DNA of 64,000 bases, from the NCBI GenBank assembly GCA_036365455.1, contig JAWQUS010000032.1, forward strand, positions 13,090,001-13,154,000, written 5' to 3'. Every line of letters starts with the position of its first letter. Position 1 is the stretch's first letter. This document shows, piece by piece, positions 1-12,800 of the stretch. The DNA is from Macrosoma leucophasiata (lineage: Eukaryota > Arthropoda > Insecta > Lepidoptera > Hedylidae). The position numbers and the translations under genes were made by a program. Under the pieces are notes generated by a model, which had not been told where the DNA came from, ran no database searches, and saw only the letters and a list, made by a program, of their open reading frames with translations.

Positions 1-30
1 GTTCGCTCATACAACCAATTCTTATTTCAG

Positions 31-3000
31 GTCAATCCAACGCTAACTCAAATAGCTTTAGTCAACCACTGCCAGGAGTTGGGTATAGTGGTGATGGCGT
101 TCAGTCCCTTCGGTTTCCTGGTATCCAGGAACCGTGATGGTGCCGCTCCGCCACCCCCAAGGGTAGACGACCCAGTTCTTGTGAAGATGGCTCAGAAATA
201 CAACAAGAACACCGGACAAATCATTCTAAGATACCTGGTAAGTATTTTAGAATATTCAATCATGTATATCCCGAAGGTTTAGGGGGAGGTCAATGGATTT
301 ATATGTTATGAAAGTGGCAAACATACATAAGTTCACATTGATGGTAAGTAAATATTGAAGCCTTTAAACAATTACATACAGAAAACTGGATGCTTAAGCT
401 TTTATACAGGCAATTATGTAGCCGGACATTACCGTCTAACTGGAATACGATAGTGTTGAATACTACGATTTTTAGCGGTAGATATAATAATTATTCGATG
501 AATGATTTGTACTTACTTAATATTAAGTAGGTATTATTAGTGAACTTGTAAGTTCTTATGAGAAATAAATTATCTTTAACCTTAGATAGATTAGTATCGC
601 GGTGGCGCCTATGCCTGGAGCACTATAAACCGAAAATGTATGTGCGGAGACAGTTGGTCCATCGGTGTGTAACTCAGTGTAACGGATGACCGTTTGAAAC
701 GAGAAATATGATTGATTACTACTACCCCTACAAGTACAATACTTGTAAGATCTACAGATATTTGTTTCGGGTCTGAGGTGTTTGCATATGTGTTGTATGT
801 GCACCCATGACACAGGTTTATATCTGTGGGGCTGTGAGTGTAAGCGTATTTATTTTATTTACAGTATCCAACAAGAAATAATGCACATCGACCTCAGGAA
901 GAGACGTCGGTTTATTTCGGATCTGTAGAGCGTTATCTTTTTCGCACCCACAGAAAAGATAAATAAGGATATAATGGCTAAAGACTCATTTTCATATTGA
1001 AACTGCTGTCGCCAGTTGCACGCATTGACATTGACACTACAGAGACAATTCAAACTGCAATTGGTCAATTGAAATAGACCACTCCCAAACACATATTTCT
1101 CGCAAAACTAACTCTTTCAATTTAAGTAATTCGGTTGCTTTTCGTATGCTCCGATTTCGCAAAGTTAAGACGTTTTGATTCGAAATATTCGAATGTCATA
1201 ATTTCCACAAACTGTATTACCAGTTTGTAACATTTCCACAATGATCGTGCAATTACTGAACCATAGATAAAATTTAAACAATGCCAAAAATGCACATCAA
1301 TCCATTGACATAATGATAATAAATGTGTGGCATACTTTTTACGTTTGATTAAATTAATTTCTAATAGTTATTATCGTGATATATAGAAAATATCCAATAT
1401 TGATACTAATTTTTCACAAATTATTTCGTGGAAAAAATTATTTACTGGTATCCCAGCTTAAGAGATGTTTTTTATATTTTATCGACTTTTTATCTTAATA
1501 TCGAAATTGGTGTTTTTGTTAAACAATATTTTTAATGAATTATTTTTATTTTATTTAAGAGTATTGAATGTGACCTCTATTGAGATGTTTAGTGAAAACC
1601 GTGCTCAGAAGCTAATATTGTCGCAGGTGGTCGCACATTCACAGGTGTTTTTAGTTAATGGTGAATATGACATCTTTTTTCGAATCCAAGATGGCAGACA
1701 TAATTATTTTTTGAAAATGTATTAGAGGAGTCAATTTCCAGGTTTTTTGGGGTGCTGATTACGGAAATGACTTCTATTTTCAGATACAAGATGGCGGAAA
1801 CCTAAATGGGTGTCAATTTGAAGGTTTTCTGGGATGCTGATTACGAATATGGCGTCTGTTTTCGAATCGAAGATATTGTAAACCTATGGAAATCGTTTTC
1901 ATGGTTCTTCAGGGTGTTGAATTCGAAAGTGTTTTCAAAATGTAAATCCAAGATGGCGGCTGCATGGAGTTGACAACTTTTTCGTCATGGGTGTCGTTTT
2001 CATGGTTCATGAGGGTGTTGAATTCGATAGTGGTGTCAAAATATATGACGAAAAAGTTGTCAACTGGTCAAACTCGTTTATTCCCATCGGCCCCCTCTGA
2101 GTCCGGCACCAGGGTGGCCGTTGGCACTAATAAGTGGTGTTTACCACCCCGGTGGCCGTTAGTTCCATCTGCCTCCTTCGTAGTTATACTACAATGGTTT
2201 AATATTTTTTAATAGCTACAATCATTTACATTTTGACACCACTATCGAATTCAACACCCTGAAGAACCATGAAAACGACACCCATGACGAAAAAGTTGTC
2301 AACTCCATGCAGCCGCCATCTTGGATTTACATTTTGAAACCAATTGTCACCTAAGTCAATTTTTTACTATTGGTACCTAACGTCCGATGCGAAATGCGAA
2401 TAAACCATTGCAGTATTACTACGAAGGGGGCAAATGAAACTAACGGCCACCGGGGTGGGTGTTGGCACTATTTATTCCCAACGGCCACCCCAGTGGCGGT
2501 CTCAGAGGGGGCCGATGGGAATAAAGGTCCGTTTTCAGATACAAGATGGCGGACAGCCTTTTTTTTGAAAATGTAATATGGATATCATATTTGATTTTTC
2601 TTGGGGTGCTGATAACGAAAATTGCATCCGTTTTCAGATCCAAGATGGCAAATAGACTTTTTTCTTCAAAATGTGATATGGGTATCAATGTTATAAAAAG
2701 AAAGTCTGTCCGCCATCTTGGATCTGAAAACGGATGCTATTTTCGTAATCAGCACCCCAAGAAACCTCGAAATTGATACCCATATCACATTATGATAAAA
2801 AAAGTCTGTCCGCCATCTTGGATCCGAAACCGGTTGCCTCTTTCGTAATCAGCACCCCAAGAAACCACAAAATTGACACCCATCATTATAGGTTAACTGA
2901 CATCCCATACCCATATTACTCACATGATAATTGTGTGCCTTCGAGCTCTACCATTGAAGCTCTACAACCGTACGTTACCACTTAGCACAAGTAAATTATA

Positions 3001-5485
3001 GACATATTAATATAACTACACAAATATTAATATAATGCGGTGCCGCTGATCGATGAAGTCTGAAGAGTAATCGGTTTTGAGTGTTCTTTTAAAAAAATGT
3101 ATAAAAGTATAATGAAACATGGTCACATTAACTTATTTTCACTTTCATACCATCGGGTACACCACCCGGCACTAAGCAGTTAATCTGTATTTCATATCAC
3201 TCGAAACAACATGCCATTCCTTCAATGTCTAAATGTGGAAACCTGTAAACATAGAGCAACACCGGAGAGGAGTAGCCATATGCAGGCTTTCCACTCTGTC
3301 AAAGTACAAGCCCAAATGGGATTATACCTGTCTCCTAGATGTTTAAATGTGTGCGTAAAATTGTTTCTGTATTTTGTTTAAGTCAAGGTGTGTGTGAGTT
3401 TTGTAGTAATAGACGATTTTGAAAATGACAGACTGTTTTGCATCGGTAATACACGCTATGGCTTCCCCCCTCCGGTCCGCCGCGACCGGTGGGCCGCGTT
3501 GGTCTATGCTTATAAATGGTTGGAAGTATTTTTTTTAACTATCTAACTATGTTAGTAATTAAGACTCCTTGTTCTCTTACGGCCAAATACTCAAACGTCA
3601 CTTAAATCTAAGTGGGACTTAAGTCTTTTGTCTTAATAAAACACCGTCAAACGATAAAGATAGTGCATATTTGAGGGTTGCTTAAAATTGAGTGACGTTA
3701 GAGTATTCGGCCATTACTAGAATAAAATAACTCTCCGGTTCAAATCCAGCGCAGCGGTAGTGTCTCGATCTCAGTAGACTGTCGAACTGCCGAAGCAGTT
3801 AGGCAATTTGCTTAAAATTTATTCCAATGTCGGACTCAACATTACAACCGGTTTTCTTTTACTATCACACTCGATAAGTGTTGTTTAGTGCAATTAATAG
3901 AATGACTGTTGATTACAACTTAATTTCGATACATTTCGAGTGCAAGAAAAAGTATAGAATGTAAAATAGTTTCGATTATATCTTACTACTATCAGAGCAT
4001 ATGTAGCATATACTACGCTACTATTACAAAAGTGTGACAGTATGGATGTTTATTTATTTGTTTGTTGATCAATTATGCAAAAGCGGCTGGACGGATTTCG
4101 ATGAAATTTTGTATATAGGTAAAGTAAATAGGTCTGTAACACATTGGATACTTTTTATCCCTTTCAGAGGTTACTTTTAAGTACAAAAAATAATAAAGGG
4201 AATTTTTAAGTACAAAAATTTTGGTAAATTCAACTTTGCCAAAACTTTATGTATGGTTGGGAGTTAAATTTTGATGTAGATTCAAGATATTAATTTAACA
4301 AATATTGGCATAGTTCACCTTCAAGGCACATTATTCACGAGATGCGCATATATTTTATTAGGTACTTACTTAAGTTACTTCATGAAACTGGCAAATAAGC
4401 ATACATTCTCAAAATATATGTAGGTATGCTTATTTGAAGATTTCAAGTGAACGTTGTTACCTACAAACATCTAAATTAAAACCAGAGATTTCAATTTAGA
4501 CGCGTTGCCACTCCTAAACGCTACGCTGCTATGTCTCTGCAATAATAATTATTACTCGGCTCCATAAAATTAATTGAAAATTATAACTATTTATTATTTA
4601 TTTAATATTGACTATTAATAACTATTATTTAGTTATAATTTATAATTTTTAATCTCATTTATTTAGCTTTTTACATATTTTGTATATTTTTACATACATA
4701 TATTATTAAAAAAAAAGTACATATATAAAAACATACAAAATAGGTTCCGCCGGTAGCGGGGGCAGGGTCCTAGCTGCCGGTGGTTAGGGGCTTAGGGAGA
4801 GAAACCTCCTCACAATACGTGCCGTGTCAAGAAGAACTGCCTTCTGCACCAAGCCCTTGACCCAATTTCCCAGCGAGAGCCTCTTGAGGTGTTGGTCGAG
4901 GCTCTTCGCTACGAGTCCGTTAACCGTGACGACTACCGGTACAATGACAACAGAATCCATGTCCCACATGGCGACAACCTCGTGGGATAAGTCTAGGTAT
5001 TTTATTTGTTTATCCTTTTCAGCATTCTCGAGGTTCTCATCATGAGGGACGGTAATATCAACAATCATTGCACGGCGCTCCAATCGATCTATCTATTAGT
5101 GTCAATAGATATTATTTTTTATATAATTAATAAATTATGAATACTAATGTACAATTCATTTATACATACCTAATAAGTACTTTATGAATACTATGTACAA
5201 AATGCATTATTTCGTCTTCCTCACCTCTACTAATTTTACACGCATGTAGAGTATCACTGCTGTTACAATAACAATCTAATCTAATTTATTTTTTTCTAGA
5301 TTGACAGAGGACTCATCCCTATCCCGAAATCCACCACCAAGAAGCATATTGCTCAAAACATCCAGCTCTTCGATTTCTACCTCACCGGTGAAGAGATTGC
5401 TGAGATTAACAAGTTCAATAAGAATATTCGTGTTATCGATTTTGCTGACTGGAAGGACTTCCCTCATTTCCCTTTTAATTATTAA
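31..5485 (+). CDS. Gene A: aldo-keto reductase, last two coding exons (5' part outside window)
   Basis: Two exons are visible, 31-237 and 5300-5485 (stop TAA 5483-5485), joined in phase 0 by a GT-AG intron of about 5 kb. The first encodes 69 residues with AFSPFGFL, which carries the substrate/nicotinamide loop; the position of the usual Tyr is Phe here. The second encodes 61 residues beginning IDRGLIPIPKSTTKKHIAQN, the canonical AKR NADPH 2'-phosphate segment, and ends in WKDFPHFPFNY. It is therefore a conventional NADPH-dependent AKR C-terminus, unlike genes B-F downstream, which lack I-P-K-S and have longer, different tails. A polyadenylation signal AATAAA lies at 5497-5502. Upstream exons with the catalytic residues are off the left edge. 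The exon pairing is inferred from order, phase and family match; the intron is unusually long and repeat-filled. Confidence 0.85.
1600..2900. repeat. Fold-back repeat cluster (CCAAGATGGCGG unit)
   Basis: The motif AAGATGGCGG or its complement recurs many times. Arm 1939-2042 is the inverted copy of 2233-2337, and arm 2069-2203 is the inverted copy of 2397-2526, giving an interlocked A-B-A'-B' order. A third set around 2540-2900 repeats 'gtgctgattacg' and 'tttcagatccaagatgg' in both directions. No gene is evident. Confidence 0.7.
3250..3508. mobile_element. CATAGAG-type TIR MITE
   Basis: Inverted ends CATAGAGCAACACCGG and (G)GTCTATG, with interior 'gtttctgtattttgtttaag' and 'gacagactgttttgcatcgg' shared with the other copies. 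It lies in the last intron of gene A. Confidence 0.7.
3520..4740. other. Gene A intron stretch without clear features
   Basis: AT-rich. A degenerate transposon tail (agcggctggacggatttcga at about 4083) and a worn GGTAGAGCTCC-family piece at about 4380-4510 are all I can see. Confidence 0.4.
4744..5083 (-). pseudogene. Non-LTR retrotransposon C-terminal fragment
   Basis: A 99-residue minus-strand frame contains DITVPHDENLENAEKDKQ, KYLDLSHEV and LVQKAVLLDTARIVRRFL. This resembles the conserved tail of LINE ORF2 proteins frequent in insects. The rest of the LINE is absent, so it is a truncated 3' remnant in gene A's last intron. Clade assignment is uncertain. Confidence 0.65.
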
Positions 5486-5924
5486 TAGTGATTTAAAATA
5501 AACAGTACATATTTTAATTGCTCTTTTTTTACTAGAAGCTGTCATTGGTTGAAAGGAAATGCGTAGCGGCTCTTCTTGTTGCTCAAAATTTTACTGAATT
5601 TTCCATTGACCTATATTTACTAAAGTACTGAACAGGATACTTCCCTTGGTAGCACGGTTCCAGTTTCCAGAATTCAATTTACCACACTTTTACATAGTAA
5701 TATGACAGAGGACGTGGAAACGCCTCACATAAATATGTATCAAATCAATTTAAAAATGCAACCGGCATTTTGTTTATTGGAGTTTTCGCTTTAAGAAGGA
5801 GGGGCAAGCAATTAGGGACACTTTATTTTTGGTGGGGTTTTTATCGGAAGATTTGCGATTCCGGAACTCAGTTATGATGCTAATGGGCTAATCAGAAATT
5901 CCGGAATTGGCAATCCCCTAAGCC

Positions 5925-6058
5925 TGCACCAAGATATTGGTTAAAGTTAAACTTATTGTAACATTTCACATCCTTCTCTAACTTTAGCAGATTTCTTTAA
6001 GTTAGAGAAGGATGTGAAATGTTATAATAACTTTAACTTTAACAAATATCTTGGTGCA
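5925..6058. repeat. 60-bp-arm inverted repeat (hairpin element)
   Basis: Arms 5925-5984 and 5999-6058 match at 57 of 60 positions with a 14-nt loop. It lies in the A-B spacer. Confidence 0.85.
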
Positions 6059-6651
6059 ACACAGGCTAAGAGTTGTTTAAAAAAATAACTGTAAGGAAAA
6101 TTGGGATTAAGTCGCTTTTAGGACTCCTTGCCTCAAAAACAAAAAAAAAACGCTATACTTATGAGATTACTCGTGTCTGTTGTCTGTCTGTCTGACGGAT
6201 CGAAGTACTGAACCAATTGAATTGAAATTTGGATTAATTTGGAATACATATTTATGCAAATAAGTTAAGAATCAGTGAATATTAATTGTATTTTCGAAAT
6301 CAGCTCACGTACGTTGTGATACGGCGTAATTTATACAAAATAATATTGAAGATCGATTGTACTACTAAGGCAAACCATTAAAGTTTCGCTGTGTATAGGG
6401 CAACTCATATGAAAATTTCATAGGCGTGATTCAGCGCGGTCATACGCCATCTGCCGTACCGGACAAGTATTTGTGTTTCCTCAGCTTTCAACTAGGTGAT
6501 CCCTTATGTTGTGAATGTTATATTAATCACTATTTTTTATATGATGTACCACGATACGTAATACGTACGAGTACCTAAGTATTTGCTTAAGTTTCTTATG
6601 GGACAAACTGCCACTGGGGACTATAGAAATTAAAAAAGCTAAAAAAATAGT

Positions 6652-6852
6652 GATAACTAATCGCAATGTAAATTGAGACATTCTATTTTTGCATTAATTC
6701 TTAGTTTGTGTCAGCTGTAAAAATTTACGATATTCATAAAATTATATATAAAGTATATTAACGGTAGCATTTAAATAAATTTAAAAAAGTTTTATTATTA
6801 TCCATTTAATACTGCAGATCATTAGCATACACTAGTGAGTCGTGAATGGAAG
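6652..6852 (+). promoter_or_regulatory. Gene B upstream conserved blocks
   Basis: GATAACTAATCGCAAT (6652) and GATATTCATAAAATTATA (6729) recur at similar spacing upstream of genes C and (second block) D, with variants at E and F. A TATA-like TATATAAAG follows the second block. CAG at about 6821 just before the ATG could be a 5'-UTR acceptor. Confidence 0.45.
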
Positions 6853-9800
6853 ATGTCTTCTATAATATCCATATTTCTACTTGCCGTTCTTGTAAGTGTG
6901 ACTTTTAAACAATTTTTTTTCGCAGCGAGTGGATTACAAAGATTTTAATAAAATATGAAAAGCAAAAAAAAAGACTAAGTGTAAGTCTTTGGTAGATTAG
7001 TAGCGGCAGATGTACCTACTTACTGTTCCAGATGTTGAAGATTTATATCACAAGATCTTTTTAATTTTAACAAATTCGGACTTTAATTTTTTTAGCTAAC
7101 TGAGTAGTTTAGGTAGTAGGCAACTACTGCTACGCTGGGGTCCTGGGTAAGACACCCGGGTCGGGGGTAGAGGGGATAAGCGCTTTTGGAAATTTTCCAT
7201 TTTTAGAAAGCTTCAATGCCACTTTGGAAATGTGTGCAGTAATGTCAATAGACTCACAACCAATTTGTAGCTTTAATTCAATGGAATATGCGCAGTTATG
7301 ACGTGGCTACGCAGTTGTTTAAATAGGTATTAAGTATAAAAACTGAGAACCATCAGCGCTTGGTACTTACTGTACTGGTTACAAGCAGACGATAAAGGTG
7401 TCTCGATCCTCATATTAAGTCCAATAAAAAAAGACAAAATGAATCGAGATGAAATCAGAAGGTAAGTAATAATAGTCACCAAATGATAGGTTAGGTTAAA
7501 ATACGACAAAAGGAATGCCTAATAAAATCGTACTAAAAGTGTTTTTTTTAATGTTTTATTACGATTGGCAAACAAGCATGCTGTTCACATTGATGTTAAG
7601 TGATGACTGCAGCCTATAGATACCCACACAATGTCCAGAGGCCAAAATGCAGATGCGTTGCCACTCCTGAGGCCTTAGGTGTTATGCCTCTGTGCCGCAA
7701 ATTACAGGGCCGTACATTACCACCTGACCGGAACACGATAGTGCTGAACACTACCATTTAGCGGCAAGTATATTAGGTAATGCGGTAGTGCCTACGCCCG
7801 CGAGCTCCCTCACTGGAGCTGAGCTCTACCACCAGTATCTTTTAGCTTTATAGTAAAATAAAATTATTAAAAAAATAATAAATAAAATTATTTAATTTTA
7901 TTAGCGAGTATTAAACTGTAGATCTAATTATCTAATGAATTTACTTTATCAAAGTAGGTACGTCAATTTTTTGTAAAGGTGGTATATATAATATTTTTTA
8001 TTTCAATTTGTTTTTCTTCTTGGCCTCTCACTGCACGTCAGTTAAATTCTTTCCACTACCCAAAGGTTGACTGGTAGGGAATGCTTTTTAGCATTAAGTC
8101 CGCCACATGTACCAATTTGTGCAAGAAAGTTTAAATAAATAAATAAATATATAATATTTTCAGTACATAATTATGTATCTTTATCTTATTTCATTAGTAT
8201 ACTTTTTGAAATCACAATAAAAAAATATTAGTAAAGTATCCTATTGCGCGGTGCTCTAACCAAGCTATCACCATCTTTAATATCTTTGACCATCACCATC
8301 AGGTTTATGGGCTACCATTTTTATGTCCTGTCGGTGATGACAGACTGATCCCAATAGATCGTGACATGATAATTTTCCGTTACTGTTTTATTCAATAATT
8401 ATCTTTATTGCTTCTACATCATTATTTTTTTATTGGTGCCAGTCTAGAAATAATGTCATTATTATTTAAAAAAAATGCACCACGTTTGATTATCCGCAAA
8501 TTGTATGTGAAAATTTCCAAAATATAACTTTAATTAACAACTTTTACTGGTGGTAGAGTTCCAGTGTAGGAGCTCGAGGGCGTAGGCACATATGCTATAG
8601 GCTGCAGTCATCACTTGACATCAATGTGAACTGGAAGCTTCTTTGCCACTTCCATTACATAAAAAAGTAGTACATTATTGTTTCAGATAAATGGATATTA
8701 CGGATACAAGCCTACAACACCATACTACATTTTGAACGATGGATACAAAATGCCAATGATCGGCTTGGGGACTAATGTACCGGTAAGGTGTGAGAAAAGA
8801 TGATGAATGATGGAGAAGATGTTTCAGAAATGTATGGAGCCTGAGCTTTGTATTGATGTATTGATGTATTGAGCTACACAATTCTGAAATCCCTTTTTCC
8901 CTACTTATATAGTATTATAAATGCGGAAGTAACTCTGTCTGTCTGTCTGTCTGTCTCTTACCTTTTCACGTCCAAACGACTGAAGCGATCTTAATGAAAT
9001 TTGGTACATAATATAGATAGAGTTAACTTTGAGAAGGAACGTAGGCTACTTTTAAAACGGCAACAGCTAGTATATTAGTAGCTAGTACTTACTGGTGGTA
9101 GAGCTCCAGTGACGGAGCTCGCGGGCGTAGGCACCACCGCATTACCTAATATACTTGCCGTTAAATGGTAGTGTTCAGCACTATCGTATTCCGGTCAGGT
9201 GGTAATGTACGGCTCTGTAATTTCCGGCACAGAGGCATAACACCTAATGCCTCAGGAGTGGCAGCGCATTTGCTTTTTGACCTCTGGTCATTGTGTGGGT
9301 GTCTATAGGCTGCAGTAATCACTTAACATCAATGTGAACTGCACGCTTGTTTGCCACTTTTAAAACATAATTGCCACTTGTAAAACGATATTTCGTATTC
9401 GTAATAAGCAGCGTAAAAGTCAGAATCAGTCAATTTATCAGTCCGTCAGTCAGTCACAGTCAGTAATTCGAGTAAAGCGATGGCTACTTTACCAGAACAT
9501 TTACGATGAAGTTTTGGAGGCAACCCGAAAGGACGTGTTTTTTCGCACTATTATTCCATTTCACTATACACGGGCACTGTTATAAGACAACAAAACGCCC
9601 CCAACTTTATTTAATACTAGCTGTGCCCGCGACTTCGCCCGCGTGAGAAAATATGATTGTTCAGTATCTACCCGGACGAAGTCGTGGGCGCAGCTAGTAT
9701 AAAAGCTAGTCAAAATCGGTCCAGCCGTTCCCAAGATTAGTTCCGCCAAAAAGACAGACAGACAAAAATAGTAAAAAATGTTATTTTGGTACTTACCTAT

Positions 9801-12800
9801 ATGTACCGTGTATACATACATATGCATTTAGTAAAAAGCGGTTATTTTTATATTACAAACAGACACTCCAATTTTATTTATTTGTATAGATAACTCAAAA
9901 CTACACCAAGAAAATGAAATAAACTAAGAACACCACACGCCTCTTTCAAGGTTCCCGCCAAAACTTCCAATTGCTAAACTAATGGACTCCCATCTTATTT
10001 AATTTGCAGTATATACAAATACCTGACGTTCGGCGAGCTACATACTTGGCATGTTTAGCTGGATATAGGTATTTTGACACAGCAGCATTATATGCAGATG
10101 AGGTGGAAGTCGGCCAGGGATTAGCCGATGCAATGAGAGCAGGTATTGTAAGGAGAGAAGAACTATTTGTCTTAACAAAGGTAATTTCAAATTGGTCACG
10201 TTTTTATGTTACAAGGAGAAACAATTAAAGATGGATACAGTTAGGGTTGTCACCTTTTTTACAAGAAATAAAGTAGGTATTTAGATCTGAGAAGAATATC
10301 CAACAGTATTTTAGAATAAATATAACTACGTTAAGAAAAACCGACTTCAAAACTGAAAAGTAAAAAATAATGAAGATTTATAATGATACTACCTGTTCAT
10401 GCACAGGTGTACACAAATGAAATTCCCGTATTACACTTCTTGAAACTTCGGTTTATTTCGATATATTCGTTACATGTGATATTTGGTTGAGACGAGAAGA
10501 AAGAGTGAAATCACAAAAAAAGTACGGTGCACTGCCTTATCCGTCGGTACTTCGAAAAACAAAACGTTGAATTATTATGTATGTAATTTTCTTGACAATA
10601 AAAGGCGCAATCAATTTAGGTGTGAATTGCATGATGAATCGTAGTAGGCGCGAACATCCTCCCCCCGTTGAAAAGCCAATTTTTCAACCCTCCAATTCTT
10701 CTGAGGTAGGCAAAGGACACAGGCGCACCAATGGGAGTCTCTGCGCAGATCCTCGTGGCGTAGTAACCTCAGCAACTCTAGGTAATTGATCCTGAGGTCC
10801 ATGATAGAGCTTGGCAATTCTTCCAAGCTTCCAACACAATGGTGGAACATTATCTTCTTTGATAAGAACCAAATCTCCCAAACTGGGACAGACAGAATTG
10901 GTCTTCCATTTATGACGTTGTTGCAACTCAGCTAAGTATTCCTTCTGCCAACGCCTCCAAAAATGTTGATGGATTTGCTGTAGTCTTTCGTGCCGCTGCA
11001 TATTATTGAGGTAGCAATCTTCCAGGTTAGGAGAAGGTGTTGCAGTAAGAGCACGACCAATGAGAAAGTGACCCGGAGTTAGGCAATGGAAATCATCAGG
11101 AGAGGACGATAAAGGACAGAGAGGGCGGCTGTTCAATATGGCCTCCACTTGTGTAAATAGTGTGGATAATTCTTCTAAAGTTAAATGCGAATTACCCATA
11201 ACGCGTTTGATATGAAATTTTGCGGACTTAACACCGGCTTCAAAAATGCCGCCAAAGTGAGGAGCGTAAGTTGGTGAAAATAAAAATTTTATTCCCTCTT
11301 GACTTGCAAAATCAGATAAAGAATTGGCGTTAACTTTCACAAATTGATTAATTTCTTTAGACCCCGCAACAAAATTGCGGCCATTGTCACAAAACACTTC
11401 CGTTGGCTTGCCTCTGCGTGAAACAAAACGATTAAATGTCATGATAAAAGTGTCCTTCGACATATCGCTAACAGCCTCGAGATGCACGCATTTGTATCGC
11501 AGACACACAAATACGCAAAGATAACATTTTATTAGTGATGAGCCCCGACCCCTTTTGTTTACTATTAAAAAGGGACCTGCAAAATCCAAACCTACAGTTT
11601 TAAATGGAAAACTTGGCGTAACTCTTTGCTTTGGTAAAGTACCCATCATAGGTTGCAAGGTTTTTCCCTGCAGTCGACGACATCTAACACAGTTATGGAA
11701 CGTGCGGCGAGCTAAATTTCTTCCTTGGACAGGCCACACGTATTCACGAATAATTGCTAATAACAGCTGTGGACCAGCATGTAACTTATGCTTATGTTCG
11801 TGTTCAAATAAAATTTTTGTAAAATGATTCATAGAATGCAAAAGTATTGGATGTTTTTTATCGAAATCGAATTCTGAAGCATTTAATCGACCACCAACAC
11901 GTATTACGCGTTCACTACTAAAGAATGGAGTCAATGATAAAATAGTTGATTTAGGACTAAGTAGCTTATTAGATGCTAGCAAATTATATTCATGAGAAAA
12001 AGATTCTTGTTGAGATAGCCGACATAAATTAAGAAAAGATGCATTTAATTCATCAAGGGATAAAGAACCGGTAAGTTTTTTATTCGACCTTTTCACATTA
12101 TGGATAAAACGCAAAACGTAAGCGAATGTTCGTTTTAATTTGTTAAAATTAGAAAATCGTTTAAAGCTAATTATAGCATTATCAATTGGTGAGTTCGTTT
12201 TTAAGTTAACCATAACGTGAGTCATGGATAAATTATTTTTAGTTTCTGGTAAGTCATGTATATTAATTTTAGAGTCATTAAGAATAGGCCAAGTACCTTC
12301 AGCTTCAGAAAGAAAGGTAGGGCCCGACCACCACAACCGTAGATCTTTCAGTTGATCTGCACTTACACCCCTGGATATCAAATCCGCAGGATTAGTTGAC
12401 GTTGGCACGTAACGCCATGACGACGAGCTAGTTAATTCACAAATTTCTGATACCCGATTAGCAACAAAGGTTTTCAGGTCTTGAAAACTATAGTGCAGCC
12501 AACCTAAGACAATTGAAGAATCACACCAGTGTATTTGACTATCTATATTAATTCTCAATGACTCAATTACTGCCTTACACAATTTTGCTGCCAACAATGC
12601 TGCGCACAATTCCAATCTGGGAATAGTAGTAGCCTTAATAGGTGCTATCTTTGATTTTGAACACAGTAAGTTGACAGTCACATTATTCTCTAAATCCACA
12701 GAGCGCAAATAAACGCATGCACCATATGCAATTTGTGATGCATCGCTAAACGAATGTAGTTCTACAGTGACTGGATTATTGCAAAGAACGCGTCTGGGGA

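Noticed and set aside
1930..2900. Repeated AAGATGGCGG as a cluster of YY1/Pho-like binding sites
   Set aside because: The motif is simply part of the repeated fold-back unit; no independent evidence of regulation.
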